Shown here piece by piece: positions 7,043 to 15,943 of a DNA stretch of 32,559 nucleotides; the first letter of the stretch is position 1; the number at the start of each line of letters is the position of its first letter. The notes below the pieces were generated by a model. The model saw only the letters and a program-made list of their open reading frames with translations, ran no database searches and had not been told where the DNA came from. The position numbers and the translations under genes were made by a program. Origin of the DNA: an uncultured Clostridia bacterium (GTDB taxonomy: Bacteria; Bacillota; Clostridia; Oscillospirales; Ruminococcaceae); NCBI GenBank assembly GCA_947175385.1, contig CAMWMN010000013.1, forward strand, positions 1 to 32,559, read 5' to 3'.

Positions 7043-7675
7043 ATGAAAAAAGCTATCATCGGCAAGAAGATCGGTATGACGCAGATCTTCGACGAGGCAG
7101 GCAAGGTTGTTCCTGTAACCGTTATCGAAGCGGGTCCCTGTGTAGTGGTTCAGAAAAAGACAACCGAAAATGACGGCTATGAGGCTGTTCAGATGGGCTT
7201 TGGAGATGTTTCTCCCAAGCACGTAAACAAGCCCGAGCAGGGTCATTTTAAGAAGAACGACGTTGCGTTCAAGAAAACCCTTAAGGAGTTTCGTTTTGAC
7301 GATATTTCCGGATTCAACACCGGCGATATTATCAAGGCAGATGTGTTCGCAGAGGGCGATGTGATCGACGTTGCGGGCGTTTCCAAGGGTAAAGGATACG
7401 CAGGCGCAATCAAGCGTCACAATCAGCACAGACTCAGAGAGTCGCACGGTACGGGTCCAGTTGCTCGTGAGGCGGGTTCTATGGGCGCGTGCTCCAGCCC
7501 TTCGAGAATCTTCAAGGGCAAGAAAATGGCAGGTCATTTGGGAGCGGAGAATGTTACCGTTCAGAACCTTGTAATCGTAAAGGTTGACGTTGAAAACAAC
7601 CTTATCGCGGTTAAGGGCGCGGTTCCCGGACCTAAGGGCGGCGTGGTAACAATCTGCGACGCGGTTAAGGCTTAA
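7043..7675 (+). CDS. rplC: 50S ribosomal protein L3
   Basis: 210 residues, the normal length. Starts with [17 protein letters not shown], the conserved L3 opening, and contains [15 protein letters not shown] and the extended-loop segment [34 protein letters not shown]. The latter reaches toward the peptidyl-transferase centre and includes the Gln/Arg-rich loop modified in other species. L3 is an early assembly protein of 23S rRNA. ATG 7043 with AGGAGG upstream. The 125-nt gap before it holds three GNRA-type hairpins; rplD follows after 18 nt. Confidence 0.97.
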   Translation: MKKAIIGKKIGMTQIFDEAGKVVPVTVIEAGPCVVVQKKTTENDGYEAVQMGFGDVSPKHVNKPEQGHFKKNDVAFKKTLKEFRFDDISGFNTGDIIKADVFAEGDVIDVAGVSKGKGYAGAIKRHNQHRLRESHGTGPVAREAGSMGACSSPSRIFKGKKMAGHLGAENVTVQNLVIVKVDVENNLIAVKGAVPGPKGGVVTICDAVKA

Positions 7676-7693
7676 TGAGGGGAGGACGATACT

Positions 7694-8317
7694 ATGTCAA
7701 AGATTAATGTAGTTGATATGTCGGGTAAAGTCGTTTCCGAGCTTGAGCTTAACGACGCGGTTTTCGGCATCGAGCCGAATAAGACCGTTATGCATTCCGC
7801 AGTTGTAAACTATCTCGCAAATCAGCGTCAGGGCACACAGTCGACCCTTACCAGAACAGAGGTAAGCGGCGGCGGAAGAAAGCCGTGGCGTCAGAAGGGA
7901 ACCGGTCACGCAAGACAGGGTTCGACAAGATCTCCGCAGTGGAGACACGGCGGTATTGCGCTTGGTCCGAAGCCCCGTTCTTACAGATTCTCACTGAATA
8001 AGAAGGTAAGACAGCTTGCGATGAAGTCCGCGCTTTCCTGCAAGGTAATCGACAATGAGATGATCGTTGTTGACGCTATCACTACCAACGAGTTCAAGAC
8101 CAAGAATATGGTTAATATGCTTAAAGCTATCGGCGCAGAGGATAAGACGCTCATCGTTCTGGACGGCGTTGATACCAAGGTAATCAAGTCCGCGAACAAT
8201 ATCGCGAACGTAAAGACCACACAGGTAAACACCCTGAACGTTTACGACATTCTGAACTGCAACAAGTTCGTTATCGTAAAGGGCGCTGTTGAAAAGCTTG
8301 AGGAGGTGTACGCATAA
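7694..8317 (+). CDS. rplD: 50S ribosomal protein L4
   Basis: 207 residues, usual length (about 207). The extended loop TRTEVSGGGRKPWRQKGTGHARQGSTRSPQWRHGG (about residues 50-85) is the part of L4 that lines the nascent peptide exit tunnel. L4 is the autoregulator of the S10 operon in enteric bacteria; whether it controls this operon is unknown. GGGGAGG Shine-Dalgarno; the stop TAA (8315-8317) overlaps the rplW start by one base, suggesting translational coupling. Confidence 0.97.
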   Translation: MSKINVVDMSGKVVSELELNDAVFGIEPNKTVMHSAVVNYLANQRQGTQSTLTRTEVSGGGRKPWRQKGTGHARQGSTRSPQWRHGGIALGPKPRSYRFSLNKKVRQLAMKSALSCKVIDNEMIVVDAITTNEFKTKNMVNMLKAIGAEDKTLIVLDGVDTKVIKSANNIANVKTTQVNTLNVYDILNCNKFVIVKGAVEKLEEVYA

Positions 8318-8616
8318 TGGAAAAGGTTGCACAGGATATTATCCTCAAGCCCATCATCACCGAGCATTCTATGGAGTGCCTGGCGCAGGGCAAGTACACC
8401 TTTAAGGTTGCGAAGTCCGCGAATAAAATCGAGATCGCAAAGGCGGTTGAGAAGTTGTTTAAGGGCGTTAAGGTCGCAAAGGTAAACACCGTTTCCGTTC
8501 GCGGAAGAAAGAAGAGAATGGGCAGAAGCGAGGGATACACTTCCGACTGGAAGAAGGCTATTGTAACGCTCGCAGAGGGTTCTAAGACCATCGAGTTCTT
8601 TGATGGTATGATTTAA
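8317..8616 (+). CDS. rplW: 50S ribosomal protein L23
   Basis: 99 residues, usual length (93-100). Conserved elements include ILKPIITEHSM near the N-terminus, the TFKVAKSANKIEIAKAVEKLF helix and the basic loop VRGRKKRMGR. L23 sits at the tunnel exit, where trigger factor and SRP dock. Starts at ATG 8317 in a TAATG overlap with rplD; the Shine-Dalgarno AGGAGG is inside the rplD end. The downstream gap to rplB is unusually long (163 nt) and holds element E2. Confidence 0.96.
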   Translation: MEKVAQDIILKPIITEHSMECLAQGKYTFKVAKSANKIEIAKAVEKLFKGVKVAKVNTVSVRGRKKRMGRSEGYTSDWKKAIVTLAEGSKTIEFFDGMI

Positions 8617-8651
8617 GCGATTTGAGATAAGATTTGCTTATATCATCGCAG

Positions 8652-8779
8652 GCAATTCGCGAAAGCGAGCACGGAGAGCGGAACGAAGTGGAGCTTTTCG
8701 TGCTCAGCCAGGGCAGACCGCAGCGAAGCGGAGGTTTGACCGGTTCGCGAATTGCAAATTAAGATAAGGAGTGAAATAA
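8652..8779 (+). repeat. Palindromic intergenic element E2 before rplB
   Basis: Outer arms are perfect 12-bp inverted repeats (8652-8663 GCAATTCGCGAA with 8744-8755). Inside are GAGCACG/CGTGCTC (8667-8673 with 8699-8705) enclosing GGAACGAAGTGGAG, and a second hairpin near 8726-8742 around AGCGAAGCGGAG. The element is followed directly by AAATTAAGATAAGGAG, the Shine-Dalgarno of rplB. Another ATTTGAGATAAG occurs at its upstream side (about 8621). Confidence 0.75.
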
Positions 8780-9613
8780 ATGGCTATTAAAGCATATAAG
8801 CCCGTCAATAACAGCCGCAGAAATATGACTGTTACCGATTACAGCGGCTTATCAAAGGTAGCTCCCGAAAAAAGCCTTCTGGAGCCCGTTAAAAAGACTG
8901 CCGGCAGAAACAGCTACGGCAGAATCACCGTTCGCCATATCGGCGGCGGAAACAGAAAGAAGTATCGTGTAATCGACTTCAAGCGCGACAAGAGAGGTAT
9001 GAACGCCACTGTTGCTACTCTTGAGTACGATCCGAACAGAAGCGCGTTTATCGCGTTGGTTAAGTACGAGGACGGCGAGAAGAGATACATCATCGCTCCC
9101 GACGGATTGAAAGTCGGCGACACCGTTCGCGCGGGTTCTGACGCGGATATCAAGCCCGGCAATGCATTGCCGCTTGCTGATATTCCCGTTGGTACTATTA
9201 TCCACAATATCGAGCTTTACCCTGGAAAGGGCGGACAGTTGGTTCGCTCGGCAGGTAATATGGCTCAGCTGATGGCTAAGGAGAACGGCTACGCGCTGCT
9301 CCGTCTGCCAAGCGGCGAGCTGAGAAACGTTTCCGTTAGCTGCTACGCAACAGTAGGAACGGTTTCCAACCTCGATCATGAGAACGTAAACAGAGGTAAG
9401 GCAGGTAAGACCCGTCACCTCGGTATCAGACCGACCGTCCGCGGTTCTGTAATGAACCCGAACGACCACCCGCACGGCGGTGGTGAGGGTAAGTCCCCTG
9501 TTGGACGTCCCGGACCTGTTACTCCGTGGGGCAAGCCCGCTCTCGGCTACAAGACTCGTTCGACCAAGAAGGCTTCGAACAAGTTTATTGTTAAGAGAAG
9601 AAACGGCAAGTAA
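8780..9613 (+). CDS. rplB: 50S ribosomal protein L2
   Basis: 277 residues, the family norm (about 275). Shows [18 protein letters not shown] (52-69), [22 protein letters not shown] (83-104) and the conserved C-terminal [12 protein letters not shown] (226-237), whose histidine is important for peptidyl transfer in E. coli. L2 is a primary 23S rRNA-binding protein at the subunit interface. ATG 8780 follows AAGGAG. The preceding gap carries palindromic element E2, unusual for this operon. Confidence 0.97.
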   Translation: MAIKAYKPVNNSRRNMTVTDYSGLSKVAPEKSLLEPVKKTAGRNSYGRITVRHIGGGNRKKYRVIDFKRDKRGMNATVATLEYDPNRSAFIALVKYEDGEKRYIIAPDGLKVGDTVRAGSDADIKPGNALPLADIPVGTIIHNIELYPGKGGQLVRSAGNMAQLMAKENGYALLRLPSGELRNVSVSCYATVGTVSNLDHENVNRGKAGKTRHLGIRPTVRGSVMNPNDHPHGGGEGKSPVGRPGPVTPWGKPALGYKTRSTKKASNKFIVKRRNGK

Positions 9614-9723
9614 TTGCTTATCAACTGTAAATCGGTTGCTGTTAATAAGAATCGCGTTGCGGATCTCCGCGTAAAGGTACGCGATTCATTAACTTGCAGC
9701 TTAACTGAAAGGAATTTGTTACA
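9614..9723 (+). promoter_or_regulatory. Hairpin element between rplB and rpsS
   Basis: This 110-nt gap holds a 9-bp perfect stem GAATCGCGT/ACGCGATTC (about 9648-9686), extended outward by TTAAT/ATTAA. It encloses an inner GCGG-ATCT-CCGC hairpin. It has the same outer-arm plus inner-hairpin layout as other gaps of this operon, but without the GCAAATT arm. Confidence 0.55.
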
Positions 9724-9999
9724 ATGGGAAGAAGCATTAAGAAAGGACCTTTCGTGCAAGAGGTTCTTATGAAGAGAGTCCTTGAGATGAACGAAAAGGG
9801 CGAAAAAAAGGTTCTCAAGACCTGGAGCCGCGCATCAACGATTTTCCCCGAGTTCGTAGGTCACACATTCGCCGTTCATGACGGCAGAAAGCACGTTCCG
9901 GTATACGTTACCGAGGATATGGTAGGTCACAAGCTCGGTGAGTTTGCTCCCACACGTACCTTTAAGGGTCACGCGGGAAGCAAGACCAGCAATAAGTAA
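9724..9999 (+). CDS. rpsS: 30S ribosomal protein S19
   Basis: 91 residues, normal length. Conserved [11 protein letters not shown] start, [30 protein letters not shown] core, and [13 protein letters not shown] near the end. S19 lies in the 30S head and contacts S13 and the intersubunit bridge region. ATG 9724 after GAAAGGA. rplV follows after 12 nt. Confidence 0.97.
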   Translation: MGRSIKKGPFVQEVLMKRVLEMNEKGEKKVLKTWSRASTIFPEFVGHTFAVHDGRKHVPVYVTEDMVGHKLGEFAPTRTFKGHAGSKTSNK

Positions 10000-10011
10000 G
10001 GAGGGGAAAAT

Positions 10012-10347
10012 ATGGAAGCTAGAGCAGAGCTTAGACAGGTTCGTATTTCTCCGAGAAAGGTAGGCATTGTGCTTGACCTTATCAGAAACAAGCCTGTGGA
10101 GATTGCCATGGCAATTCTCAACAACACTCCCAAGTCCGCCTCCGAGCCGCTTGCGAAGCTGCTGAAAAGCGCGGTTGCAAACGCCGAGAACAACCACAAT
10201 ATGGATACCTCCAGATTGTACGTTTCCGAGGCTCATGTCGGACCCGGGATCACGCTGAAGCGTATCAGAGCCAAGGATCACGGACGCGCTCACAGAATCC
10301 TGAAGAGAACGTCCAACATCACGCTGGTTGTTAAAGAAGCTGAATAA
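10012..10347 (+). CDS. rplV: 50S ribosomal protein L22
   Basis: 111 residues, normal length. Opens with [24 protein letters not shown], has [13 protein letters not shown] and the beta-hairpin tunnel loop [21 protein letters not shown], where macrolide-resistance mutations occur in other bacteria. L22 lines the peptide exit tunnel opposite L4. GGAGGGG Shine-Dalgarno. 14 nt to rpsC. Confidence 0.97.
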   Translation: MEARAELRQVRISPRKVGIVLDLIRNKPVEIAMAILNNTPKSASEPLAKLLKSAVANAENNHNMDTSRLYVSEAHVGPGITLKRIRAKDHGRAHRILKRTSNITLVVKEAE

Positions 10348-10361
10348 GGAGGAGAATAACA

Positions 10362-11180
10362 ATGGGTCAAAAGGTTAATCCCCACGGTCTCAGAGTGGGA
10401 GTAATCAAGGATTGGGATTCTCGCTGGTTCGCCGATAAAGCAACCTTCGGTGATACATTGGTCGAGGACCACAAAATCCGCGATTACCTTATGAATAAGA
10501 GAAAATTCGTTAATGTCAAGGGCGAGGCTACTCCCCAGCTGCTCTCCAGAGCGGTTGGCATTGCGAAGGTTGAAATCGAGCGCACAGGCGCGGACAAAAT
10601 CAAGATTTTCATTCACACCGCAAAGCCCGGTATGCTTATCGGACAAAAGGGGGCTGAAATCGAGAAAATCCGCGGTGAGATCGAGAAGATGGCTCCCAAT
10701 AAGAGCGTTTCTCTGGACGTTATCGAGATCAAGAATCCCGATACCAACGCGCAGCTCGTTGCCGACAATATCGCTATGCAGCTTGAGGGACGCGTTTCCT
10801 TCAGACGCGCGATGAAGCAGGTTATCGGCAGAACAATGAAGAGCGGCGCAAAGGGAATCAAGACCATGGTAAGCGGTCGTTTGGGCGGCGCGGAAATCGC
10901 GCGTTCGGAGAGCTACCACGAGGGTACGATTCCGTTGCAGACTCTTCGCGCAGACATCGACTACGGTGTGGCAAGAGCAAACACCACCTACGGCGTTATC
11001 GGCGTTAAGGTGTGGATCTACAACGGCGAGGTGCTGAAGGGCGAGATTCCCGCACAGAGAACCGAGCGTAACGACAGACGCCGCAATGACAGAAACGACA
11101 GAAACGGCGGCAGAGCGAACGGCGACAGACGTCCCCGTAAGCCCGCAAGAGAAAACAAAAAAGAAGGAGGTAACGAATAA
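10362..11180 (+). CDS. rpsC: 30S ribosomal protein S3 with long basic C-terminal tail
   Basis: 272 residues. Residues 1-230 are a standard S3: [20 protein letters not shown], a KH domain with [11 protein letters not shown] (90-100), and the C-terminal beta domain ending [11 protein letters not shown]3 forms part of the mRNA entry channel and helicase site. Residues 231-272 are a low-complexity tail rich in Arg, Asn, Asp and Gly (for example [19 protein letters not shown]), making the protein about 50 residues longer than Bacillus S3 (218). The tail probably lies on the solvent side and could touch RNA; this is inference. Stop and rplP start overlap (TAATG). Confidence 0.96.
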   Translation: MGQKVNPHGLRVGVIKDWDSRWFADKATFGDTLVEDHKIRDYLMNKRKFVNVKGEATPQLLSRAVGIAKVEIERTGADKIKIFIHTAKPGMLIGQKGAEIEKIRGEIEKMAPNKSVSLDVIEIKNPDTNAQLVADNIAMQLEGRVSFRRAMKQVIGRTMKSGAKGIKTMVSGRLGGAEIARSESYHEGTIPLQTLRADIDYGVARANTTYGVIGVKVWIYNGEVLKGEIPAQRTERNDRRRNDRNDRNGGRANGDRRPRKPARENKKEGGNE

Positions 11181-11602
11181 TGCTGCTTCCTAAGAGAGTA
11201 AAGTACAGAAGAGTGCAGAGAGGCCGCCGCAAGGGTGTTGCAACACGCGGCAACAAGGTAACCAACGGTCAGTTCGGTCTTCAGGCACTTGAGGCTGCAT
11301 GGATAAAGTCCAACCAGATCGAGGCGGCTCGTATCGCGATGACTCGTTACATTAAGCGTGGCGGTCAGGTTTGGATCAAGATTTTCCCGGATAAGCCTGT
11401 TACAAGCAAGCCGCTTGGAACTCGTATGGGTTCTGGTAAGGGCGCACCGGAGTACTGGGTGGCTGTTGTAAAGCCCGGACGCGTAATGTTTGAGATTGCG
11501 GGTGTTCCCGAGGAAACCGCAAGAGAGGCGCTGCGTCTGGCGATGCATAAGCTGCCGATCAAGTGCAAATTTGTGAAAAAGGAAGATGGGGGTGAGCTTT
11601 AA
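11180..11602 (+). CDS. rplP: 50S ribosomal protein L16
   Basis: 140 residues, normal length (about 140-144). [19 protein letters not shown] start, and [22 protein letters not shown], which carries the conserved region near the A-site tRNA elbow. L16 joins the 50S late and organises the A site. The start overlaps the rpsC stop by one base and its stop overlaps the rpmC start (TTTAATG), a run of coupled genes. The Shine-Dalgarno AAGGAGG lies in the end of rpsC. Confidence 0.97.
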   Translation: MLLPKRVKYRRVQRGRRKGVATRGNKVTNGQFGLQALEAAWIKSNQIEAARIAMTRYIKRGGQVWIKIFPDKPVTSKPLGTRMGSGKGAPEYWVAVVKPGRVMFEIAGVPEETAREALRLAMHKLPIKCKFVKKEDGGEL

Positions 11603-11802
11603 TGAAGGCTTCGGAAATAAAATATCTTTCGGAAACAGAGCTTGAAACTAAGCTCGCCGAACTCAAGGCGGAGCTTTTCAATCTGCGCTTCCAGCTTGCT
11701 GTAAACCAGCTTGACAATCCTACAAGAATCAAGGCTGTCAAGAAGGACATCGCCCGCATCAAGACAATTCAGCGCGAGCGTGAGCTTACGGCACAGAATT
11801 AA
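11602..11802 (+). CDS. rpmC: 50S ribosomal protein L29
   Basis: 66 residues, normal length (63-70). Two-helix coiled hairpin: [41 protein letters not shown] is typical, including the NLRFQ motif. L29 sits near the tunnel exit next to L23. Starts one base before the rplP stop is completed (TAATG) behind GGGGGTGAG. 23 nt to rpsQ. Confidence 0.96.
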   Translation: MKASEIKYLSETELETKLAELKAELFNLRFQLAVNQLDNPTRIKAVKKDIARIKTIQRERELTAQN

Positions 11803-11825
11803 GGAAGGAGGATAAGAACCAAACT

Positions 11826-12080
11826 ATGGAAAGAGCTTTAAGAAAGACCAGAGTCGGCAGAGTAGTCAGCAACAAGATGGACAAGACAATCGTCGTTGCC
11901 ATCGAGGATAATGTTCGTCATCCTCTTTATAAGAAGATCGTAAAGCGCACCATCAAGCTCAAGGCGCACGATGAGCAGAACACCTGCAACATCGGCGACA
12001 GAGTTGAAATTATGGAAACTCGTCCGCTTTCCAAGGACAAGAGATGGCGCCTTGTGAACGTAATCGAACGCGCTAAGTAA
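11826..12080 (+). CDS. rpsQ: 30S ribosomal protein S17
   Basis: 84 residues, normal length. [22 protein letters not shown] start, a beta-barrel OB fold, then [24 protein letters not shown]17 is a primary 16S rRNA-binding protein of the 30S body. ATG 11826, with AAGGAGG about 13 nt upstream (11804-11812), a somewhat long spacing. 41 nt to rplN. Confidence 0.96.
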   Translation: MERALRKTRVGRVVSNKMDKTIVVAIEDNVRHPLYKKIVKRTIKLKAHDEQNTCNIGDRVEIMETRPLSKDKRWRLVNVIERAK

Positions 12081-12121
12081 TTGGCGGAACTTTTTAATTT
12101 TACGAAAGGAGAAGTAATGCC

Positions 12122-12490
12122 ATGATTCAGATGCAGACATTGCTTAAGGTTGCCGACAACACCGGCGCTAAGGAGCTTATGTGTATCAGAGTGCTGGGCG
12201 GAACCCGCAGAAGATACGCAAACATTGGCGATATAATCGTTGCCAGCGTTAAAAAAGCTACACCCGGCGGAGTTGTTAAGAAGGGCGACGTTGTAAAGGC
12301 TGTCGTAGTGCGTTCCGCAAAGGGACTCAGACGCGATGACGGCACATATATCCGCTTTGACGAAAACGCGGCGGTTATTATCAAAGAGGACAAGAACCCG
12401 AGAGGTACCCGTATTTTCGGGCCGGTTGCCAGAGAGCTGAGAGATAAGGACTTTATGAAGATTTTGTCGCTCGCTCCCGAAGTACTTTAA
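12122..12490 (+). CDS. rplN: 50S ribosomal protein L14
   Basis: 122 residues, exactly the usual length. [27 protein letters not shown] start, central [18 protein letters not shown] and [31 protein letters not shown] end. L14 binds 23S rRNA at the subunit interface and is the docking site of RsfS. ATG 12122 behind AAGGAGAAG. 15 nt to rplX. Confidence 0.97.
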   Translation: MIQMQTLLKVADNTGAKELMCIRVLGGTRRRYANIGDIIVASVKKATPGGVVKKGDVVKAVVVRSAKGLRRDDGTYIRFDENAAVIIKEDKNPRGTRIFGPVARELRDKDFMKILSLAPEVL

Positions 12491-12505
12491 TGGAGGTGCG
12501 CTGAG

Positions 12506-12853
12506 ATGGAAAAAGTGAAGAAGCTTCATGTTAAGGTCGGCGACACCGTTATGCTTATGACCGGCGACAAGCCCTCAAAGGGCGGCGACAGAGGAAAGAC
12601 CGGCAAGGTTCTTTCCGTTTCCCCGAAAGAGGGAAAGGTTATCGTTGAGGGCATCAATATGGTAACCAAGCACGTTAAGCCCCGTCAGCAGGGTCAGCTC
12701 GGCGGCAGAGTTAAGGCGGAAAGCCCGATTTACGCTTGCAAGGTAATGCCCGTTTGCCCCAAGTGCGATAAGCCCACAAGAGTCGGTCACAAGATCGAGG
12801 ACGGCAAGAAGATCAGAATCTGCAAGCACTGCGGCGCAGAGCTGAAGTATTGA
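12506..12853 (+). CDS. rplX: 50S ribosomal protein L24, zinc-ribbon type
   Basis: 115 residues, slightly long for L24 (about 103). The KOW segment HVKVGDTVMLMTGDKPSKGG...GKTGKVLSV is at residues 8-38, followed by EGINMVTKHVKP. The C-terminal part has two Cys pairs, Cys84-x2-Cys87 and Cys106-x2-Cys109, a zinc-ribbon arrangement found in many clostridial L24 proteins and absent from E. coli L24. L24 starts 50S assembly and lies by the tunnel exit. GGAGGTG Shine-Dalgarno. The next gap (194 nt) is unusually long. Confidence 0.96.
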   Translation: MEKVKKLHVKVGDTVMLMTGDKPSKGGDRGKTGKVLSVSPKEGKVIVEGINMVTKHVKPRQQGQLGGRVKAESPIYACKVMPVCPKCDKPTRVGHKIEDGKKIRICKHCGAELKY

Positions 12854-13047
12854 TTTTAGCGAGCGCGAGTCAACAAAAATATAGCGTAAGCGGAGTTTTT
12901 GTTGACTGCCCGACGAATGACGAAGTCATTCGGAGGTGCGCGAGCGTTTTAAGATAGGTCGGATACAAGCAGCCGCGGGCGATAGCGGCGGAGCAATTCC
13001 GCAAGGCTCTCCGCGAGCTAAAATTCGGCTGGATAGGAGATTTTACA
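12854..13047 (+). repeat. Palindromic intergenic element E3 before rplE
   Basis: Two strong hairpins. One is a perfect 12-bp stem AGTCAACAAAAA (12868-12879) with 12896-12907, whose loop contains GC-GTAA-GC. The other is an 8-bp stem CGAATGAC-GAA-GTCATTCG (12911-12929) with a GAA triloop. They are followed by GCGTTTTAAGATAGG, like the tail of the other elements, then by about 70 nt (with GCCGC-type short hairpins) and a second GGATAGGAG that serves as the rplE Shine-Dalgarno. Confidence 0.7.
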
Positions 13048-13587
13048 ATGGCAAGAATGAAAGAATTCTACAAGGATTCCGTAGCTCCCGCGCTGTTCAA
13101 GAAGTTTGGCTACAAGTCGGTTATGCAGGTTCCGAAAATCGACAAGGTAGTTGTTAACGTTGCTTGCGGCGAGGCTAAGGAAAACGCGAAAATCATCGAG
13201 AACGTAATGTCGGACCTTGCGGCTATCACCGGTCAGAAGCCCGTTGCTTGCCGCGCTAAGAAGTCCGTTGCGAACTTCAAGCTCAGAGAGGGTCAGATCA
13301 TCGGCGTTAAGGTAACACTGCGCGGAGAGATCATGTACGAGTTTATCGACAGACTCTTCAATGTTGCTCTTCCTCGTGTACGTGATTTCCGCGGAATTAA
13401 CCCCAACTCGTTCGACGGAAGAGGAAACTACTCGTTCGGTCTGAAAGAGCAGCTCATTTTCCCCGAGATTGAGTACGACAAGATTGACGCGGTTCGCGGT
13501 ATGGATATCAACTTCATCACTACCGCCAAGACCGATGAGGAATCAAGAGAGCTGCTCACGCTTATGGGCGCTCCGTTTGAGAAGTAA
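13048..13587 (+). CDS. rplE: 50S ribosomal protein L5
   Basis: 179 residues, normal length. Conserved segments: [66 protein letters not shown] and the ending MGAPFEK. L5 is part of the central protuberance and binds 5S rRNA. ATG 13048 behind ATAGGAG. 14 nt to rpsZ. Confidence 0.97.
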   Translation: MARMKEFYKDSVAPALFKKFGYKSVMQVPKIDKVVVNVACGEAKENAKIIENVMSDLAAITGQKPVACRAKKSVANFKLREGQIIGVKVTLRGEIMYEFIDRLFNVALPRVRDFRGINPNSFDGRGNYSFGLKEQLIFPEIEYDKIDAVRGMDINFITTAKTDEESRELLTLMGAPFEK

Positions 13588-13601
13588 TTTGGAGGAAAAC
13601 G

Positions 13602-13787
13602 ATGGCTAAAACATCCTTAAAGCAAAAGCAGCAGAGAGCGCCGAAGTTCTCCACCCGCGCTTACAACAGATGCAAAATTTGCGGCAGACCTCACTCGTAT
13701 ATGCGCAAGTTCGGCATTTGCAGAATCTGCTTCAGAGAGCTTGCTTACAAGGGCGAAATCCCCGGTGTTAAGAAAGCAAGCTGGTAA
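13602..13787 (+). CDS. rpsZ: 30S ribosomal protein S14, type Z (zinc-binding)
   Basis: 61 residues, the short zinc-containing form of S14 (long zinc-free forms are about 89-101). Cys24-x2-Cys27 and Cys40-x2-Cys43 make the zinc site; [33 protein letters not shown] shape is diagnostic, and the end is GVKKASW. S14 is in the 30S head near S3 and S10. GGAGG Shine-Dalgarno. A 154-nt gap with hairpins follows. Confidence 0.97.
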   Translation: MAKTSLKQKQQRAPKFSTRAYNRCKICGRPHSYMRKFGICRICFRELAYKGEIPGVKKASW

Positions 13788-13941
13788 TAAGAGGTCAGAG
13801 ATTCAGAGGTAAGAATCTCAATCAGAAAACGGCTTTACCTCATCGGGGGACGAGTTGCATTTAACCCCGATTAAGAGGAGATTATGTGAGTACGACGGAC
13901 AAAATCGAGTCCGTAACGGCTTATGTTTAGGAGGTAAATGA
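13788..13941 (+). promoter_or_regulatory. Three-hairpin leader between rpsZ and rpsH
   Basis: Stems seen: GAGGTAA/TTACCTC (13806-13812 with 13835-13841), ATCGGGG/CCCCGAT (13842-13848 with 13865-13871, 16-nt loop) and ACGGAC/GTCCGT (13895-13900 with 13909-13914). The rpsH Shine-Dalgarno AGGAGG follows at 13929-13934. In E. coli S8 regulates the spc operon by binding nearby mRNA, so an S8 site here is possible, but I do not see its known consensus. Confidence 0.45.
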
Positions 13942-14340
13942 ATGCAGATTACAGATACCATTGCGGATATGCTTACAAGAATCCGCAACGCAAACTCCGC
14001 AAAGCACCCCACGGTTGATATCCCCGCTTCCAATATGAAAAAGCAGATCGCGCAGATTCTGCTTGACGAGGGTTACATCAAGAACTTCAAGGTTATTGAC
14101 GATAACAAGCAGGGTACGATCAGGGTTACTTTGAAGTACACCGACAGCCGCGCGCAGGTAATCACCGGTTTGCGCCGCGTGTCGAAACCGGGCTTAAGAA
14201 TCTACTCAAACTGCAAGGATATGCCTAAGGTTATGAAGGGTCTCGGAATCGCGATTGTTTCCACTTCCAAGGGAATTATGACCGATAAGAAGGCTCGCGA
14301 AATGAACGTTGGCGGCGAAGTCCTCGCGTTTGTATGGTAA
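13942..14340 (+). CDS. rpsH: 30S ribosomal protein S8
   Basis: 132 residues, normal length. [22 protein letters not shown] start, [13 protein letters not shown] in the centre and [26 protein letters not shown] at the end. S8 is a key 16S central-domain binder and an mRNA regulator of the spc operon in E. coli. Start ATG 13942 is 7 nt after AGGAGG; an out-of-frame ATG four bases earlier is ignored. 16 nt to rplF. Confidence 0.97.
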   Translation: MQITDTIADMLTRIRNANSAKHPTVDIPASNMKKQIAQILLDEGYIKNFKVIDDNKQGTIRVTLKYTDSRAQVITGLRRVSKPGLRIYSNCKDMPKVMKGLGIAIVSTSKGIMTDKKAREMNVGGEVLAFVW

Positions 14341-14356
14341 TAGGAGGAATAGTAAT

Positions 14357-14902
14357 ATGTCAAGAATCGGTAAAATGCCTATTGCTGTTCCTGCGGGCGT
14401 TGATGTAAAAATCGACGGATCGGTCGTAACAGTAAAGGGTCCCAAGGGCACACTCACCAAGGAATTTAATCACTTGATGACAATCAATCACGAGGGCAGC
14501 GATATTATTGTAACTCGTCCCAACGACGAGAATGTTTCCAAGTCGCTTCACGGTCTTACAAGAACGCTTATCCACAATATGGTAGTTGGCGTTACGGAGG
14601 GCTTCAAGAAGGAGCTTGAAATCAACGGTGTCGGCTTCAGATGCGAAAAGCAGGGCAAGAAAGTCATTATGACGCTCGGCTTCTCTCACAAGGTAGAGGT
14701 AGAGGACACCGACGACATCAAGTTGGAGGTTCCGGCTCCCAATAAGATTATCGTCAGCGGCATCGACAAGCAGAAGGTTGGTCAGATGGCAAGCGAAATC
14801 AGAGGCAAGCGTCCTCCCGAGCCTTACAAGGGCAAGGGCATTAAGTACGCAGATGAAGTTATCCGCCGCAAGGAAGGTAAAGCTGCGAAGGGTAAGAAGT
14901 AA
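14357..14902 (+). CDS. rplF: 50S ribosomal protein L6
   Basis: 181 residues, normal length (about 178-180). Start ATG 14357 ([15 protein letters not shown]) behind TAGGAGG; an in-frame start 48 bases earlier lies inside rpsH and adds foreign residues. Two repeated alpha/beta domains, and the conserved [21 protein letters not shown] near the end. L6 stands at the base of the L7/L12 stalk near the sarcin-ricin loop. 18 nt to rplR. Confidence 0.97.
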   Translation: MSRIGKMPIAVPAGVDVKIDGSVVTVKGPKGTLTKEFNHLMTINHEGSDIIVTRPNDENVSKSLHGLTRTLIHNMVVGVTEGFKKELEINGVGFRCEKQGKKVIMTLGFSHKVEVEDTDDIKLEVPAPNKIIVSGIDKQKVGQMASEIRGKRPPEPYKGKGIKYADEVIRRKEGKAAKGKK

Positions 14903-14920
14903 GGAAAGGACTGAAACGAA

Positions 14921-15280
14921 ATGGTTAAAGCTATTGATAAGAACAAGAGCAGACTGCGTCGTCACAAGCGCGTTCGCTCCAAGATTTCCGGCACGTCCGC
15001 GTGTCCGCGTCTTAACGTTTTCCGTTCTTCGATGCACATTTACGCGCAGATTATCGACGATGTAAAGGGCGTAACTCTTGCAGCGGCTTCTTCCAATGAG
15101 AAGGACTTCGGTGCTTATGGCGGAAACTGCGAGGCAGCTAAGAAGGTTGGTCTTAAGATTGCCGAGAGAGCGAAGGCGGCAGGCGTAACCGATGTTGTAT
15201 TCGACAGAGGCGGTTATGTTTACCACGGCAGAGTAGCGGCTCTTGCGGACGGCGCAAGAGAAGGCGGACTTAATTTCTGA
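14921..15280 (+). CDS. rplR: 50S ribosomal protein L18
   Basis: 119 residues, normal length. Basic N-terminal tail [26 protein letters not shown], then [27 protein letters not shown], the standard L18 ending. L18 binds 5S rRNA in the central protuberance. ATG 14921 after GGAAAGG. Stop TGA at 15278-15280; the Shine-Dalgarno of rpsE follows immediately. Confidence 0.97.
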   Translation: MVKAIDKNKSRLRRHKRVRSKISGTSACPRLNVFRSSMHIYAQIIDDVKGVTLAAASSNEKDFGAYGGNCEAAKKVGLKIAERAKAAGVTDVVFDRGGYVYHGRVAALADGAREGGLNF

Positions 15281-15296
15281 TAAGGAGGGAAATGAC

Positions 15297-15791
15297 TTGG
15301 CTAATTTTGAGCAGACAGAAAACGAGTTTTCCGAGAAGGTTGTTGCCATAAACCGTGTATCTAAGACCGTAAAGGGCGGACGTATTATGAAGTTCTCCGC
15401 GCTGGTGGTTGTAGGTGACGGAAAGGGCACAGTCGGTTTCGGAATGGGCAAATCCAACGAAGTTCCCGACGCGATTCGCAAGGGAATTGACGATGCGAAG
15501 AAGAATCTTCACAAGATTGCACTCAAGGGAAGCACTATTCCCCATGAGGTTACCGGAAAGTTTGGCGCGGGTGCTGTGCTTATGCGTCCGGCTCCCGAGG
15601 GTACTGGCGTTATCGCGGGCGGTCCCGTGCGTGCGGTAATCGAGATGGCGGGTATCAAGAATATCCGTACAAAGTCGCTGCGTTCCAATAATCCGTGCAA
15701 CGTGGTAAGAGCGACAATGCAGGGTCTTACCTCGCTGCGTACCGCGGAAGAGGTTGCGGCACTGAGAGGCAAGAGCGTTAAAGAGCTTTAA
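15297..15791 (+). CDS. rpsE: 30S ribosomal protein S5 (TTG start)
   Basis: 164 residues, normal length (about 165). The start is a TTG at 15297-15299 (Leu codon read as Met, then [10 protein letters not shown]), 7 nt after AAGGAGGGA. The only in-frame upstream alternative would begin inside rplR and is not family-like. Contains [28 protein letters not shown], the region linked to decoding accuracy and spectinomycin, and [24 protein letters not shown]5 lies in the 30S body near S4 at the mRNA entrance. A TTG start for a highly expressed protein is uncommon. Confidence 0.95.
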   Translation: MANFEQTENEFSEKVVAINRVSKTVKGGRIMKFSALVVVGDGKGTVGFGMGKSNEVPDAIRKGIDDAKKNLHKIALKGSTIPHEVTGKFGAGAVLMRPAPEGTGVIAGGPVRAVIEMAGIKNIRTKSLRSNNPCNVVRATMQGLTSLRTAEEVAALRGKSVKEL

Positions 15792-15943
15792 TTGCGCAGT
15801 GAACGGCGAAATCAAAATCGGTTTGCGGAGTGAAATCCGGCAAATCGACTGAGTGAAATTGAAGGTGCGGATCACCGAAATTTCGCTCGGAAAGTGGAGC
15901 AAAGCGACGCGGTCGATTTGCCGTTTAAGATAGGAGAAATATC
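15792..15943 (+). repeat. Palindromic intergenic element E4 before rpmD
   Basis: Perfect 12-bp outer arms CGGCAAATCGAC (15838-15849) with 15912-15923. They enclose a 10-bp stem with one wobble (15851-15860 with 15879-15888) that carries GGTG-CGGAT-CACC. The right arm is followed by GTTTAAGATAGGAG, the rpmD Shine-Dalgarno. The 45 nt before the left arm contain related GGCGAAATC and GCGGAGTGAAATCC pieces, perhaps a degenerate second copy. Confidence 0.72.

Noticed and set aside
8617-8779. tRNA or cloverleaf-type RNA gene in the rplW-rplB gap
   Set aside because: The folded arms resemble a cloverleaf in outline, but there is no T-loop consensus, anticodon arm of correct size or CCA-end geometry.
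14360-15481. Long minus-strand open frame of 373 codons across rplF, rplR and rpsE
   Set aside because: It lies antisense to three certain ribosomal genes, has no Shine-Dalgarno or family resemblance, and follows from the codon bias of the real genes.
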